From: Delphinapterus leucas
Taxonomy: Eukaryota; Chordata; Mammalia; Artiodactyla; Monodontidae
Direction: 5' to 3'
Assembly (NCBI RefSeq): GCF_002288925.2
Contig: NW_022098044.1
Coordinates: 15,734,462 to 15,798,461, forward strand
DNA length: 64,000 bases
Part shown: piece by piece, positions 34,229-45,884 of the stretch
Numbering within the stretch: the first letter of the stretch is position 1
Layout: every line of letters begins with the position of its first letter
Position numbers and translations under genes: made by a program
Notes under the pieces: model-generated
Databases searched by the model: none
The model's input: only the letters and a program-made list of their open reading frames with translations
Told to the model about the DNA's origin: nothing

Positions 34229-34553
34229 GATACCTCAGGACCTTTGCATGTGCTCTTCCACTTCACTCAGGCCTCTGTCCATCTGTCACCACATCAGAAA
34301 AGCCTTCCCTGAACACCCCGCACCCACTCACCCCCCACCGTCGCTCTTGGTCCCCTTCCTTGGCTTTCTTTTTTCTTCACAGCACTTATCTCCACTGTGT
34401 GTTTTATATTTATTTGTTTATCTGTTGCTGTTGCTCAACAGAACGTAAGCCCCGTGAGAGCGCATCATCCCCTGTTACATCTTTAAAGCTTAACACAGGT
34501 CTCAGAACATGGAAGGGACTCAGTAAATGTATGTTGAGTGAATGCATGAATGC
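34229..34553 (+). mobile_element. L2 3' end (sense)
   Basis: It contains ggacctttgcatgtgctctt, cagaaaagccttccctgaac, acagcacttatctccactgt and gtatgttgagtgaatgcatg, the typical L2 3' terminus. Confidence 0.85.
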
Positions 34554-34554
34554 A

Positions 34555-34700
34555 TTTACTTTTATGAAAACCCTGGGGCGAAGGTACTGTTATCTCCGTT
34601 ATGTGGGGGAAGGAACCCAGAGTCAGATGACTTGAGATAATTACTCAAGGTCATAGGGTGGGATGTAACTGAGCCCTGAATTGAGTTCAGCCCTGCTGGG
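34555..34700 (+). mobile_element. MIR fragment
   Basis: The phrases actgttatctccgttatgtg, agataattactcaaggtcat and agccctgaattgagttcagc mark a diverged MIR that directly abuts the L2. Confidence 0.6.
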
Positions 34701-35391
34701 TCTCTGTGAAGCCATCTCCCAGGCTTACAGGGTCTGAGAAAGTCCTCTGTAGGTCCTTTGGAAATTCTCTGAAAATGCCACAGACTTTAGCAGGAAGTGG
34801 CACATGAGGTATATGGAATGGAGTGGCGATTTTAAGAGTTACAGAGCAAGGATTTCCTGTGACCTGAGAGGGAATACAGGAAGTAAGTGAAACCTGGCAA
34901 AACAACTGTAGAAGAGACTTGGAACTGAGGGGAGGGCCGGCGGGAGAGGAGGGAGGATGACACAGTGGGAGTGGCTTTGGAAGGTCGTAAACCCAAAGGA
35001 AAGCCTCCGCAGTGATGTCTTCGGAGCCTTGTGATGGATTCAGCCTAAACCTGCCCACTGGCTCATCTCAGGCTGTTCAGTGCACTCGCCCACACCCCCA
35101 GTATGCACAGATGTTTCTCTACTGAGGGTCTAACACTCCGAGGGACAGGAGGGACGGCAGCCTGGGACCCTGAACTCTTGAGTGCTGTGCTAAGGAGAAA
35201 GAGGCATGGATAATGAGGACAGACATCCCAAGTCACCCTGGATCTGATTGTGGGGTGTATCATGTGATTTTATTGCAGTAGGTGGTACTTGTATGGATGG
35301 GGAATCTGAGTGTCTTCAGTTTGTGAAAATAAGTTGGCAGGAAAAGGAAGCCTGTGGTGACACCAGAAAACTCACTCAAGATTATCAGTTT
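34701..35391. other. unique sequence
   Basis: Purine-rich near 34925-34960. No gene or confident repeat is seen. Confidence 0.4.
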
Positions 35392-35595
35392 GGGGCTTCC
35401 CTGGTGGCGCAGTGGTTGAGAGTCCGCCTGCCGATGCAGGGGACACGGGTTCACGCCCCGGTCCGGGAGGATCCCACATGCCGCGGAGCGGCTGGGCCCG
35501 TGAGCCATGGCCGCTGAGCCTGCACGTCCGGAGCCTGTGCTCCGCAATGGGAGAGGCCACAACAGTGAGAGGCCCGCTTACCGGGGGAGGGGGCA
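35392..35595 (+). mobile_element. CHR-2-type SINE lacking an A-tail
   Basis: The body is complete to gaggcccgcttaccg, but the usual c-plus-A tail is replaced by ggggagggggca. An 11-bp duplication attatcagttt lies at 35381-35391 and 35596-35606, so the insertion itself is intact. Confidence 0.93.
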
Positions 35596-35789
35596 ATTAT
35601 CAGTTTACCTGGAATGATCCATAGGTCACATGACCTCTGTAGGAGTAATCAGGGCTGAACTCCAAAAGTAGATACAAGGGCCTGGTCATTTGTGATTTTT
35701 TTTTTTTTCCACAGGGGTGGTGGTGGTAGGGAATCAGTAGGTGACACATTTAAAAGTGCCCCTTTTTTTGCATACTGTAAATGTATTTG

Positions 35790-36165
35790 TTGATATACAG
35801 GTGCTATAACAAGCAGACCCTCACAAGCATCATGGCTTAAATTGATATTTATTTCTTGCTTGTGTGACATCCCAAACAGGTTTTATGACAGGTGGGCTGC
35901 TCTCCACCAAGTGGTGGCTCTTTCCATCTTGGCATTGCCATTTCCATCATGTCACGTGCGTGGTTGCTGGGTTTGCATCGAGGAGGAAGAAGGAATATGG
36001 CGGAAGCGGGGTGAAGAGTTCTGTAGGCTGGGCCGGAGGTGGCACAGTCACATCCACTCACGTTCCATTAGCTGGAGCTCAGTTCTGGGACATCCCTGGG
36101 AGGCTGGGAAACCATGTGGTATGGGAGGAGCTGTAGCTCAGGCAACAGCAGTCCTTCTCTGCCAC
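35790..36165 (-). mobile_element. LTR-like ancient repeat (antisense), family unsure
   Basis: The order gtgctataacaagcagaccc, ttgatatttatttcttgctt and actcacgttccattagctgg resembles an antisense MaLR/ERVL-type repeat. I cannot name the subfamily. Confidence 0.4.
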
Positions 36166-36238
36166 AGAGAGTCAATATTTTTAGTAAAATGCGCCCTTTA
36201 AGTGATAAAGGCCTTTGTGTGCGACTGAGTATGTTCTT

Positions 36239-36766
36239 TTTTTTTTTTTAACATCTTTATTGGAGTATAATTGCTTTACAAGGGTGTGTTAGTTTCTGCT
36301 GTATAACAAAGTGAATCAGCTATACGTATACGTATATCCCCGTATCCCTTCCCTCTTGCGTCTCCCTCCCACCCTCCTTATCCCACCCCTCTAGGTGGTC
36401 ACAAAGCACCGAGCTGATCTCCCTGTGCTATGTGGCTGCTTCCCACTAGCTATCTACTTTACATTTGGTAGTGTATATATGTCCATGCCAAGCTCTCATT
36501 TCGTCCCAGCTTACCCTTCCCCCTCCCCGTGTCCTCAAGTCCATTCTCTACGTCTGCGCCTTTATTCCTGTCCTGCCCCTAGGTTCTTCATAACCATCTT
36601 TTTTTTTAGATTCCATATATATGTGTTAGCGTACGGTATTTGTTTTTCTCTTTCTGACTTCACTCTGCATGACAGACTCTAGGTCCGTCCACCTCACTAC
36701 AAATAACTCAATTTCGTTCTTTTTGTGGCTGAGTACTATTCCATTGTATATATGTGCCACATCTTC
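36239..36766 (-). mobile_element. 5'-truncated L1 of the cetacean type (antisense)
   Basis: It reads acatctttattggagtataa, gtggtcacaaagcaccgagc, cattctctacgtctgcgcct and gactctaggtccgtccacct, close to an L1 type that I know from whale genomes. It stops at ccacatcttct. The flanks at 36220-36238 and 36767-36785 form a 19-bp duplication with three mismatches. Confidence 0.9.
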
Positions 36767-36785
36767 TGCGACCGAGTGCGTTCTT

Positions 36786-36955
36786 GAGGATTGTTTCCTT
36801 CGATCCTCACAGAGTTGTTTTTGTCCCCATTTTGCAGATGAAGACACGGAGGCTCAGAGAACACAAGTAACTTGTTCATGGCCACAGAGGGTCAGATGCT
36901 GGTGTCAGGATTGGAATCCAGATGCTCATAGGCCTCATACTGTTTCCTGATCCTG
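36786..36955 (+). mobile_element. MIR SINE
   Basis: The core ccattttgcagatgaagaca, cggaggctcagagaacacaa and gattggaatccagatgctca is clear. The L1 at 36239 probably landed in or at the edge of this MIR. Confidence 0.8.
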
Positions 36956-37715
36956 GGTTTTCTTTCCTTTCATTTTTGAATGTGGCCTGAAGTTCTACCT
37001 TTAGACTTTTCTACCTGTGCTGTGCTGGCTCTCTGGAGAATCATGGCTATAACCTCCTCTGAGAGGCTCTGGGGGACTTGTCTCCTTAGTGACAGCACAC
37101 AGACTAGGACACGCCGTGGTGCTGAGGGTTTTCGGAAACTTTGGGGAGAGAGAGGTGTATGTTAAACCCTGTGCCTCAGAGAGAGTGAGAGAAGCACGGG
37201 ATTAAAGGGGAAAATACGTGAGGACCCACCCCCATCCCTGCGCCTGGGAACCCAGGCCAGGCCTCGCCCGCGGGCTCCTCTGAAGGAGACGGTTAGCCCC
37301 GTTGGATGGTTGAATGGCCAACAATGAGTTAGAAGCCCGAGATCCTGCTCAAATCCCTGGACTCTGCGTGGAACTGAAGAAGGACTTTTAAAACTAGACC
37401 TGATGGGTGGAACTAAGTATCCTCCGTAGTGAGGAATAATCTCATTTGGGCCTCTGAGGCTTTCTCAGCTTCAGGCTCTCTAAAAATATCCTTCATTGAC
37501 TCTTCACTTTGTAACCCACACCCAGGCTTGTGCAGCTCCCTTCACTCCTTTTCCGCTCCCCTGCCAGCTGCCTCCTTCCTCTTCTCACCAGCCTGGCCTT
37601 GCTCAGGTGCTGGTGACGGCGGGACTCACGTTAGGGCGGGCCCTGCGGAGATGCAGCAGGTGGGGAAGGGATGCTGTGCCTGCGGGCACACTTGGATTGG
37701 GGGGAGTTAGCAGGG
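36956..37715. other. unique sequence
   Basis: No gene or repeat is recognised. Confidence 0.4.
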
Positions 37716-38062
37716 GTGTGTGTGTGAGTCTGTGTGTGAGAGTCTGTGTGTGTGTGTGAATCTGTGTGCAAGTCTGTGTCTTTTTGTGAGTCTGAGTGTC
37801 TCTGTGTATGAGTCTGTGTGAATGTGTGTGTGTGTATGTGAGTGTGTGTGTGTAAGTCTGTGTCTCCCTGTGTGAGTGTGTGTGTGTGTGAGTCGGTGTG
37901 TGTGCAAGTCTGTGTGTGAGTCTGTATCTTTGAGTCTGAGTCTCTTTGTGTGAGTGTATGTGTGTCTGTGTGTAAGTCTGTGAGTGTGTGTGTGTAAGTC
38001 CGTGTCTCCGTGTGTGTGTGTGTGAGTGTGTGTGTGTGTCTTTGAGTGTGTCTGTGCACTCA
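37716..38062. repeat. TG-rich degenerate satellite-like tract (about 350 bp)
   Basis: The tract mixes (TG)n with repeated tgagtctgtgtg, gtgtaagtctgtgtctc and gtgtgagtgtgtgtg phrases, so it is built of related 20-60-bp modules and not one pure run. Minus-strand frames give His/Thr-rich ORFs that are not genes. Confidence 0.93.
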
Positions 38063-39352
38063 GGGCAGTGCTTAGGAGTGAGTGTGGGCACTCTGCTCTA
38101 AATGGCTTCCACTCCCAGAATTTGCTGCTGGCGGTCTCTGGCGAGAGTGAGACATAGTCAACTGAGCTGGTCCAGCCCGGAGGACATTGATTCCAGCCCC
38201 TGGCTATGTTGAAGGGAGGGAGGAAGCTCCAAGACGAGCCCAGAATGGGACCTTGTGAAGCTCGAAGCTTGCTGCCTTCAGCATCCTTCTTGGGCAATTC
38301 TCTTAAGAGTCGGTGTGGTTCATCCTAGCTTGGATCTCAGTGAGTCACCCAGAAGGCATCCAGGCCTGCTCATTCTGGCTGCCTCAGGGCGTTTGTGCCC
38401 AGCTAATTATGGGCAGCTCTGATCTGAAGTAACAAGGTTGAGTGGAGCTAGGTGGAGAAATGACCCAGACAGAAACGGGGGCCCGGGCTGGCTGCCCCAG
38501 CTGCACGGTGGATGCACTTATGGCTGGCAATGAGGTCAGGGTGTTTCTGCTTTGTGACAGATTTGGGACGCAGGGGAAAGAGGAGTGCAGGCTTGGTGCT
38601 GACAGAGACCAGTGCTGATGCCAGTACAGACAGAGTGGGTCACAGTCGGGGAGTGGGGGCAGCAGAGTTTAAGCCGAGGAGGATTCTCATGACTGGGGAA
38701 CAAGTTTCCTGTGATGTATCACGAGCTCCAGCATCTCTCAGCAAGATGCTCTTGCCACTGAACACAACGCGACATCACTGTGTCTGCAAGGTGCCTGGGC
38801 AGAAAAATCCCTCATGGATCTGGGCACAGAATTGCAGTTCTGAGCAGTTCAGGCTATGACCCCACCAAGGAATTGAGCCCAGCACCTGAGTTTTGTGGAG
38901 GCAGGTTTGTGTTAAGACACTGGGCAGAGATGTGCTTTTCAAATGCAAATTTTAGGAATATTTATTTCAATGGGTCCCTTAGGAGCAGTAAGCATTCTCA
39001 ATCCCCATGCCTGGGCCTTAGTGACACTTCTCAGAGCCAGCAGCTGGCACGACTCCTGTAAAGAGATAGTTTCAACCCAAGGCTGGGTGATAAGGTGATG
39101 CGTTGAAGAATGTAAAAGATTTGAACCTTTGCTTCTGCAGAGAGCTTGGCTGCTGTACCACAAATCACATTTGTATGGCATTTTACTTCCAAAGGGTAGC
39201 TTTAGTCATAGAGAAGACAAAAGCTTTGCGTTGAAATTTTTTTGCCTTTTTTTCTTTTCTTTTGTTTTTGGACAGCAAGAGAGATGAGACATAATTTGTG
39301 TTTTTGACCTCTGCTTTCAAATCACTTTATAAATGGCTTTAAATCTGTCTAA
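38063..39352. other. unique sequence
   Basis: A T-rich patch lies near 39235-39270. No gene, RNA or confident repeat is seen in 1.3 kb. Confidence 0.4.
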
Positions 39353-39716
39353 GTGTGTGTTCAGGCTGCTATAACAAAAATACCACAGACTGGGTGGCTT
39401 AAACAACAAATATCTATTGCTCACAGTTCTGGAGGCTTGGAGGCTGGGAAATCAAAGATTAAGGGCCTGGCAGATTCAGTGTCTGGTGAGAGCTCACTTT
39501 CTAGTTCATATAGATGGCTGTCTTCTCACTGTGTCCTCATATGGCAGAAAGTTGCTCTCGGGGGTCTCTTTTATAAGGCACTAATCACATTGATGAGGGT
39601 TCCACCCTCATGGCCCAATCACCTCCCAAAGGCCCACCTCCTAATACCATCACATTGGGAATTAGGATTTCAACATACGAATTTTGGAGGGGACACTGAC
39701 ATTCAGCCCATAACAA
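39353..39716 (-). mobile_element. MSTA/MLT1A-type MaLR LTR (antisense)
   Basis: The sequence shows gctgctataacaaaaatacc, agactgggtggcttaaacaa, cacagttctggaggcttgga, atcacctcccaaaggcccac and ctaataccatcacattggga, the reversed MaLR LTR. At about 364 bp it is nearly a full LTR. No internal sequence is attached. Confidence 0.93.
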
Positions 39717-40019
39717 AAGCTCCATGTAAATGATCCAGAGGAGTTCCCTCTGAAGGAGTTTTGAAATGCCTTAATCCATTTGTGTCGCTTATGGTTTTCT
39801 TTCTAAATAGGCACAGAAGTGATTAGATGGTAAGAATTTAAGTATTTATGTCTAAATAAATGCAGTGGCTCTTGCACTTATATTTCTTTTAAATAAAAAT
39901 TCTACATGATAAAAGAGCTTTTTAATTATCACAGCATGCAGGAGAGGTATAAGGAAGCACAGAGTACAGTTTTCTAGTTTGATTACTGTAAGCAGAAGGG
40001 GTCTAGATTAATCCATAAG
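39717..40019. other. unique AT-leaning sequence
   Basis: No feature is recognised. Confidence 0.4.
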
Positions 40020-40030
40020 AGTACAAATAG

Positions 40031-40239
40031 GGCTTCCCTGGTGGCGCAGTGGTTGAGAGTCCGCCTGCCGATGCAGGGCACACGGGTTCGTGCCCCGATC
40101 CGGGAAGATCCCACATGCCGCGGAGTGGCTAGGCCCGTGAGCCGTGGCCGCTGAGCCTGCGCGTCCGGAACCTGTGCTCCGCAACGGGAGAGGCCACAAC
40201 AGTGAGAGGCCCGCGTACCGCCAAAAAAAAAAAAAAAAA
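40031..40239 (+). mobile_element. CHR-2-type SINE
   Basis: A full copy with an A-tail of about 18. An 11-bp duplication agtacaaatag lies at 40020-40030 and 40240-40250. Confidence 0.97.
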
Positions 40240-40250
40240 AGTACAAATAG

Positions 40251-41714
40251 CTCCCCACTTGAAGCTTTATATGGTGTCCTGTGGTAGAATAGCTACCCTA
40301 GTTATGCTTTTCTTTGGATAATAATGCTATTGGTCTCCTTCCCTCCCTCCCTCATACACCAGAGCTGATGTGGGGACATAACCCCAAAACACTGCCACAT
40401 GGTGAGGACAGATAGCACTTGATATAAAATAATAATCCATTCTTGGATGAATCCCACGGCGTACAGATAATCCCAGATGAAAGAAATTAAACCCATTTTA
40501 CAGATGGATTCACCATTTGGTCCTGGTCCTGTTGACTTCCATCTCCTGTTTCCGAGCCTGTTCTCCTGGATCCTGTTACCTATCAGATATTAAATATCCA
40601 GATCCAGGAAGCTATCAAATATCAAAAGCACAGTTTGGGGCTGTGGTTACTTTCAACAAGCCAACCATTTAAGAGGCATCAGGACATAGCGGCAGGAAGA
40701 AAGGTCAAGGTCGCTGCTTCAGCAATCTCCCAAATCCCGCTGGCATGAGCTCTCTTCCTGTCTACTTTGTCTGCAAGATTTGGTGCCAGGAGTTCTAAAG
40801 GGCAGCTCTTCAGGCAGCTGAACCAAGAGGAAGGCTCCACTCCCTGCTCTGTCTTTCCTCTTCCTGCAGAGATGCAAGGTGGCTTTGAAATGCCCGTATC
40901 TTCTTTCCCTTCTGAGCGCCTTATTTGTTCAAATGCTTCCACTCTGAGCATTTGCTCTATTCCTCTCCCCAGTCGCCTCGGAAAGTACCCAGGCAAGCAG
41001 CTCACGGCCCATCCATCAGAGTACTGTGCGCGTCTGCTTTCTCAGAGGAAATGATCATAAAGGCTGCAGAGGAAAGGACGTGCCCCCGTTTTCAGTGTAG
41101 CATCAGAGACTGGAAAAGTCCAGTGTCTTGCTTGGACTCCCCAGCCCACTCTTGGCTTCCTCCACTTCTCTTTGGGAGGAGGAGGGGGAAAAGCAGGAAG
41201 AGTTTAGCTAGCATCATTCAGGTGATGCTTTCTAGCTTCCTGAGAGCTTTCTCTCAAGTAAACTCTGTGGAGTTCTGCTGGGATTATTGGACACAGAGTA
41301 TGAGTAATAGGCTGGCCCCCTAGAATTCTCTGGACTCTCTTTATTATGCAGCATGAAAGTGTTCCCCCTAGAACAGAACAGTGCTTCTAATTTATCACAT
41401 CTGGTCACTAGGTGAGATGAACAGGGCTCCACAGACCACCACGGGGACAAATTGTACCAAATTCTGATGTTAATGAAAGGAAGTTCTGTCACGGACAGGG
41501 AGTGAGAAGGAGCTGGGGTGGAGACGTGTAACTCCCGGCATGCACACAGGTGCACCATGCGCACCTACGTGCAGGGCACTTACACACATGCTCACACATT
41601 CACAGTGTTTGAGGTCGGCACTCACAAACACCCGTCATCTTTATGCCCTAATGACAGGCACTTCACTGCTTTTAGTCACCCTTAGGGTGGCCCTGGATAT
41701 TGGCACCTTTATGC
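40251..41714. other. unique sequence (1.5 kb)
   Basis: No gene or confident repeat is recognised. ORFs of up to 132 codons are featureless. Confidence 0.4.
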
Positions 41715-42093
41715 TTTGCATGGGCTGGTTCCTCTGCGTGGGAGCCTCTTTCTGTTTCCTGCACCCAGTGCATCTGGCCAACCCCAGTTGCTTCACGTAG
41801 AGTCGGCTCAAGAGACTCTGGGAAGCCTTTGCTGCCCACCCCTCCCCCGTGCCCCACAGCACACACAGGGGCTCACTTCCAATGATGCACTGCACGTGGC
41901 ACTGCCGTCCTTCACCATTGTTCTGTGATAGGACATCTGTTGCTCATGTACCTGTCTCCCCACTCTACCTTGAGGGGTGAGTCATGTTTTTCCATTGTAC
42001 AAAACAACTGTTGTGTGCATCAACATGCCTGGCACATACAGGCAATTAGTAGATGTTTGTTAAATGAACGAATAAGTGAATGAATAAATTTGG
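41715..42093 (+). mobile_element. L2 3' end (sense)
   Basis: It contains gactctgggaagcctttgct, tctaccttgaggggtgagtc, caacatgcctggcacataca and agatgtttgttaaatgaacg, ending in the (TGAA)-like L2 terminus. Confidence 0.8.
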
Positions 42094-43499
42094 TGGGGGT
42101 GGGGTTAGTTTGGACTATCTGGCCACCATATGTGGACGCTAAGAACTAATTGTTCTTATGGAGTAAAATTTCTTACATTTGTCTCTTTTTATTGTTATTA
42201 TTGTCTCTCATCAGGAACACTACCAAAATCTAATTTGACTTGGTAGCACTCAACCTATATAATTTCTTTCCTGGTAGAAATGCTCCTGCCATCACCAAGA
42301 CTTGCCCCTTGGTTCTCCCACAAGAAATCTCTGATTTCCCATGGAAGGGATTTATTTAGCTCTGTCTACAGGCCTCCTGATGGTGGAAACTGGGCTTGGA
42401 TCCAGACTGAGTGGTGGGGAGTTGCCAGGGTTAGCCCCTTGGATTGCTGGCCAGAAGAGAATTGGCAGCAATGGTCGACGAGGCCTCTCATATCCCAACT
42501 TTATGTGCCAAAATTCTCTAGTATTATATTTGCCATGGTGACCAAGGTAGTATAGCGTTTTCCCCTCTCAGCTAAATGCTAAAAGGCGAAAAGACTTTTC
42601 TTGCTCACGTGGAGAAACATTTAACTCCAACCAGGAAAAAAAAAAAAAAAAAAAAGCCTTGGGGCCATTAAAAAAAGGCACTGGCATCAAAATATAGCAG
42701 CTTTGTCCAAGCTGTTCAGAACACTTCATAAGCAATGTCCTGGCTGCACATGTAGGAGAGAGGTAGGGTTTGTTTTGAACTACACTTTAGTGTATGATTT
42801 AAAATGTGGCCACAGTGCAGGATATTTGCATGCCTGTCTTTGGGCTCTGTTTTTAAAACAAGGAGAGACGTGATGAAAGCCACAGCTGGTGACCTGGCCC
42901 CAAGCCTGGGCAGCTGGGGCTCCAGCAAGGCTGTGGAGTCGCTCATGTGAGGTGCCTGCGGGGTGGGGAGAGGCCTGCGTCCATTGCTCTCCCTACAGCT
43001 GGTGCACCAGAGTTGACATGGAATTTCAGGTCTGTGACCATTTGCTGTGACACTCCTTCAGCATGAAAGCAAGTAGCTAGGGGATGAGCTATAAGTCATT
43101 TCCAGGGACCCAGAAGGAGCCCCGGGGAAGCTAGATGGTTCCTTTTTTTTTTTTTTTTTTTTTTTAAATGAGCAGACCCATTTTCCCCAGTAGACCCTCA
43201 AACCTCCAGGTCTCTCCTGACCAAAAACAGCCAGTGAGGGTGGATCCCAGCTCCATGTGGTGTCTTGCCTTGGCTACACAGTGCTTACGCAGACATGAAG
43301 TTTCCTCCTGACACCAGCAGCCTCCCCGAGCCAGAAGAACAGACAGGGCTGACACCTGTTTGCTGGCCTCAGGATGCTGAGCTGGGGTGCCGGGGGTCCA
43401 CCATCCCGAAGCACTCATGTCCAGCCAGCTGCCTGCCTGTGCTGAGATGCAGGTCCGTGCAGAGGGGGTGCGTGTGTAGATCCTTAGGTAGGTATAGGC
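42094..43499. other. unique sequence with homopolymer runs
   Basis: Poly-A at about 42636-42655 and poly-T at about 43144-43165 stand alone, with no retroposon body that I recognise next to them. No gene is supported. Confidence 0.4.
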
Positions 43500-44155
43500 A
43501 TATACGTTCGGTCCTCCCTATTGGTGGATTCCATATTTGCGAACTTGCCTACTCGCTAAACTTTATTTGAAACCTCAGAATCAGTACTTGTGGCAGTTTC
43601 GTGATCATCTGTCACATATGCAGAGTAGTGAAAAATTTGAGTCGCCCCACATGTGCATCTCCGGCGAAGGTCAATTAAGGCCATGCTCTGCCTGCTTGTT
43701 TCAGCTCTCCTGATGTAAACAGGTGTCCTCTGTGTGGTATATTTAATGCTGCATTTTTGTGCTTTTTGTTGGTGATTCTGCCATTTGAAACGGCCCCCAA
43801 ACATAGTGCTGAAGTGCTGTCTAGAGTTCCTAGGTTCGAGAAGGCTGTGATGTGCTTTATGGAGAAAAGAGGTGTTAGATAAGCTTCGTTCAGGCATGAG
43901 TGACAGAGCTGTTGGTCTGCAAGTTTAATGTTAATGAAACAAAAACATATTAAATAAGGTGTCTTTAAGCAGAAACATACAAAACAAGATTAAATATTGA
44001 TCTCTTGATGAAGCTGCTGTGGCCAGAGGCTGGTAGGAGCCTGACTGTGTATTTCCTCTGGGAGCGATGGTTCACTGTTTGCTAATTCAGTGTTTGCGGC
44101 CACTTCATAGAACAGAATTACCGTGATTCACGAATACTGAGAATGAACTGAATAC
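43500..44155 (+). mobile_element. Tigger-type DNA transposon with transposase relic
   Basis: Terminal inverted repeats are visible as ttcggtcctccctattggtg (left) and cgaatactgagaatgaactg (right). From about 43792 the plus strand encodes a broken reading of the transposase N-terminus, starting APKHSAEVLSRVPRFEKAVM. This is the CENP-B-like helix-turn-helix region of pogo/Tigger transposases. It soon hits stops. At about 650 bp it is internally deleted compared with autonomous elements. Confidence 0.75.
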
Positions 44156-44602
44156 ACTGCTTCGGGAGAGGGTTTTACATAGAGTTTTGTATCTGTGATG
44201 CCACATTTGGAAACATTTGCCTGTGGTCGTATGGAAAAACCTCCCTGACACAGACTGTGGGCTCACACCGGTCCGGTGCTGGGTTGGGGGTGGGAATGGA
44301 GGGGAGAGGGCTGCTGTGAACAGGACCCCAGGAAAATGCTGCTGATTGATCTGGAGAGGGCTGTTGTGGTCATGGTGCCCTGGACGCTGGGTGAGAACAG
44401 AGGCCCAGGGAACGCCCTGACGTTGCCTCTAGTTTGGTTCCTGGTGCTGCCTGGATCCTCTGTGGGTCTCAGCTGTGAGATGAGCTGTGCTCCCATCCAC
44501 ACAGTGACTGGAAAGGACAGTGGGCAGGGCACTGGAGCAGGGAACGGAGACGGAAGGGTGGGGATTTTTCATCCCTCCGCTTTGTCACTCCCCAGAAAAG
44601 AA
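44156..44602. other. unique sequence
   Basis: No feature is recognised. Confidence 0.4.
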
Positions 44603-44810
44603 ATGGTAATGGATATCCAGGAACAAACAAATTCCCGAGTGCCCACTGCTGCCAGGCCCTGCGCATTTGATGTCATCTGAACTGGACAGCAGCCGTCCGA
44701 ATGATCGCCTCCATTCTGCTGATGTAGAGCAGGTGCAGAGAGGTCACCTAAATTATCAGAGGACACGGCTAATAAAGGATCGAATCCAGATTCAAGCCTA
44801 GGTTAACTAA
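44603..44810 (+). mobile_element. MIR SINE
   Basis: The phrases ctgccaggccctgcgcattt, gcctccattctgctgatgta and gatcgaatccagattcaagc follow MIR order. Confidence 0.7.
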
Positions 44811-44957
44811 TGATACAACTAATAGGATTTGGTGGGTGACTGGAAAAACAGAACAGCAAGAAGAAGATAAGATTTTTGTCTGAGTGTCTAAAATATTGGT
44901 TCCTTTGAGGGAGATGAAGTTGCGTGAGCGATGGCAGGGGACAAGGGTGAGTTAAGA

Positions 44958-45175
44958 CCGTGGTTCTCAACCTGGGCTGATTTTGCCCCTTAGAGGACGT
45001 TTGGCAATGTCCGGATTCATTTTAGGTTGTTGAGGATGGAGGGGTGGGGGAATGCGATGCATCTGGTGGGCAGAGGCCAGGGATCCTGCTAAACATCCTG
45101 CAATGCACAGGGCAGCCCCACAGCAAAGAATTATTCAACTCCAAATGTCAGTAGTGCCAAGGCTGAGAAGACCTG
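44958..45175 (+). mobile_element. MER20 (hAT-Charlie)
   Basis: A nearly full-length copy: tggttctcaacctgggctga, gaggacgtttggcaatgtcc, ggcagaggccagggatcctg, gctaaacatcctgcaatgca and the inverted end ccaaggctgagaagacctg. An 8-bp duplication agttaaga (44950-44957) and aattaaga (45176-45183) fits hAT insertion. Confidence 0.93.
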
Positions 45176-45183
45176 AATTAAGA

Positions 45184-45870
45184 TGAAAGCAGGTTCTTGA
45201 AAGAGGTGTGTGGCTTGGATGTCTGGGGTCAGAGTGCAGAGACCCCACAGGTGCCTGCAGACAGGCTCAAGGGAGACCACAGCGTCGTGACAGCAAAGGA
45301 TAGCGTTTTTACTTGGGGTTTCTGGTTACATTTACTCCACTGAAAAATGAGAGACTACAATCGATCCAGAAACTTCAGTAGAAGTATTTTCTTCTGACCT
45401 GTCATCATTCCTGGCTCAAAGTTTACTTTTTCTCATACATTCTCTGTATTAAATCAGATGCACTCTGTCTGTGAGCCATGCAGTCACCTGGTGGCAGATG
45501 ACAGATCAGTGACAAGTCAAGCAAGAGAGACAAGTGTCCCCGGATGTGGGAGGCCAGGCCGGGGCCCCAGTGCTGTCTGTAATGACCACAGGTATGAGCA
45601 CCACTTGGGGCTCACAGGCAGCTTGGGGCCTCCACTAGAGGTCTGACACTAAGGACAAGGCTAGGGGCAGCAGTGGGTCCCAGAAAACCAGGCCCCCCAT
45701 GAGGGTTAAGCATGACTTCAGTTTAGGGACCCCACTGGCTTTTTTATTTCTCGGACTCTTCTTACGGTTTGCAATGTTTGTTTGTGGGACAGCTGCAGGC
45801 ATATTTGCAATATATATTTGCGGTTTGTCCTGGGGGAGCTGGTGAAGTTTTCAGAGACAGACTCATGAAT
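45184..45870. other. unique sequence
   Basis: No gene or repeat is recognised. The bases cacctggtggcag near 45486 only weakly resemble a CTCF core. Confidence 0.4.
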
Positions 45871-45884
45871 AAAAATGAATCGTG

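Noticed and set aside
37603..38297. His/Thr-rich minus-strand ORFs up to 196 codons
   Set aside because: These are translations of the TG/CA tract in several frames, with no start context or domain.
42600..42670. Poly-A run as tail of a processed pseudogene
   Set aside because: No upstream sequence related to a known mRNA is recognised and no flanking duplication was found.
45484..45500. Second CTCF site (cacctggtggcag)
   Set aside because: The core departs from the AGGGGGCGC pattern at several positions, so it is too weak to call.
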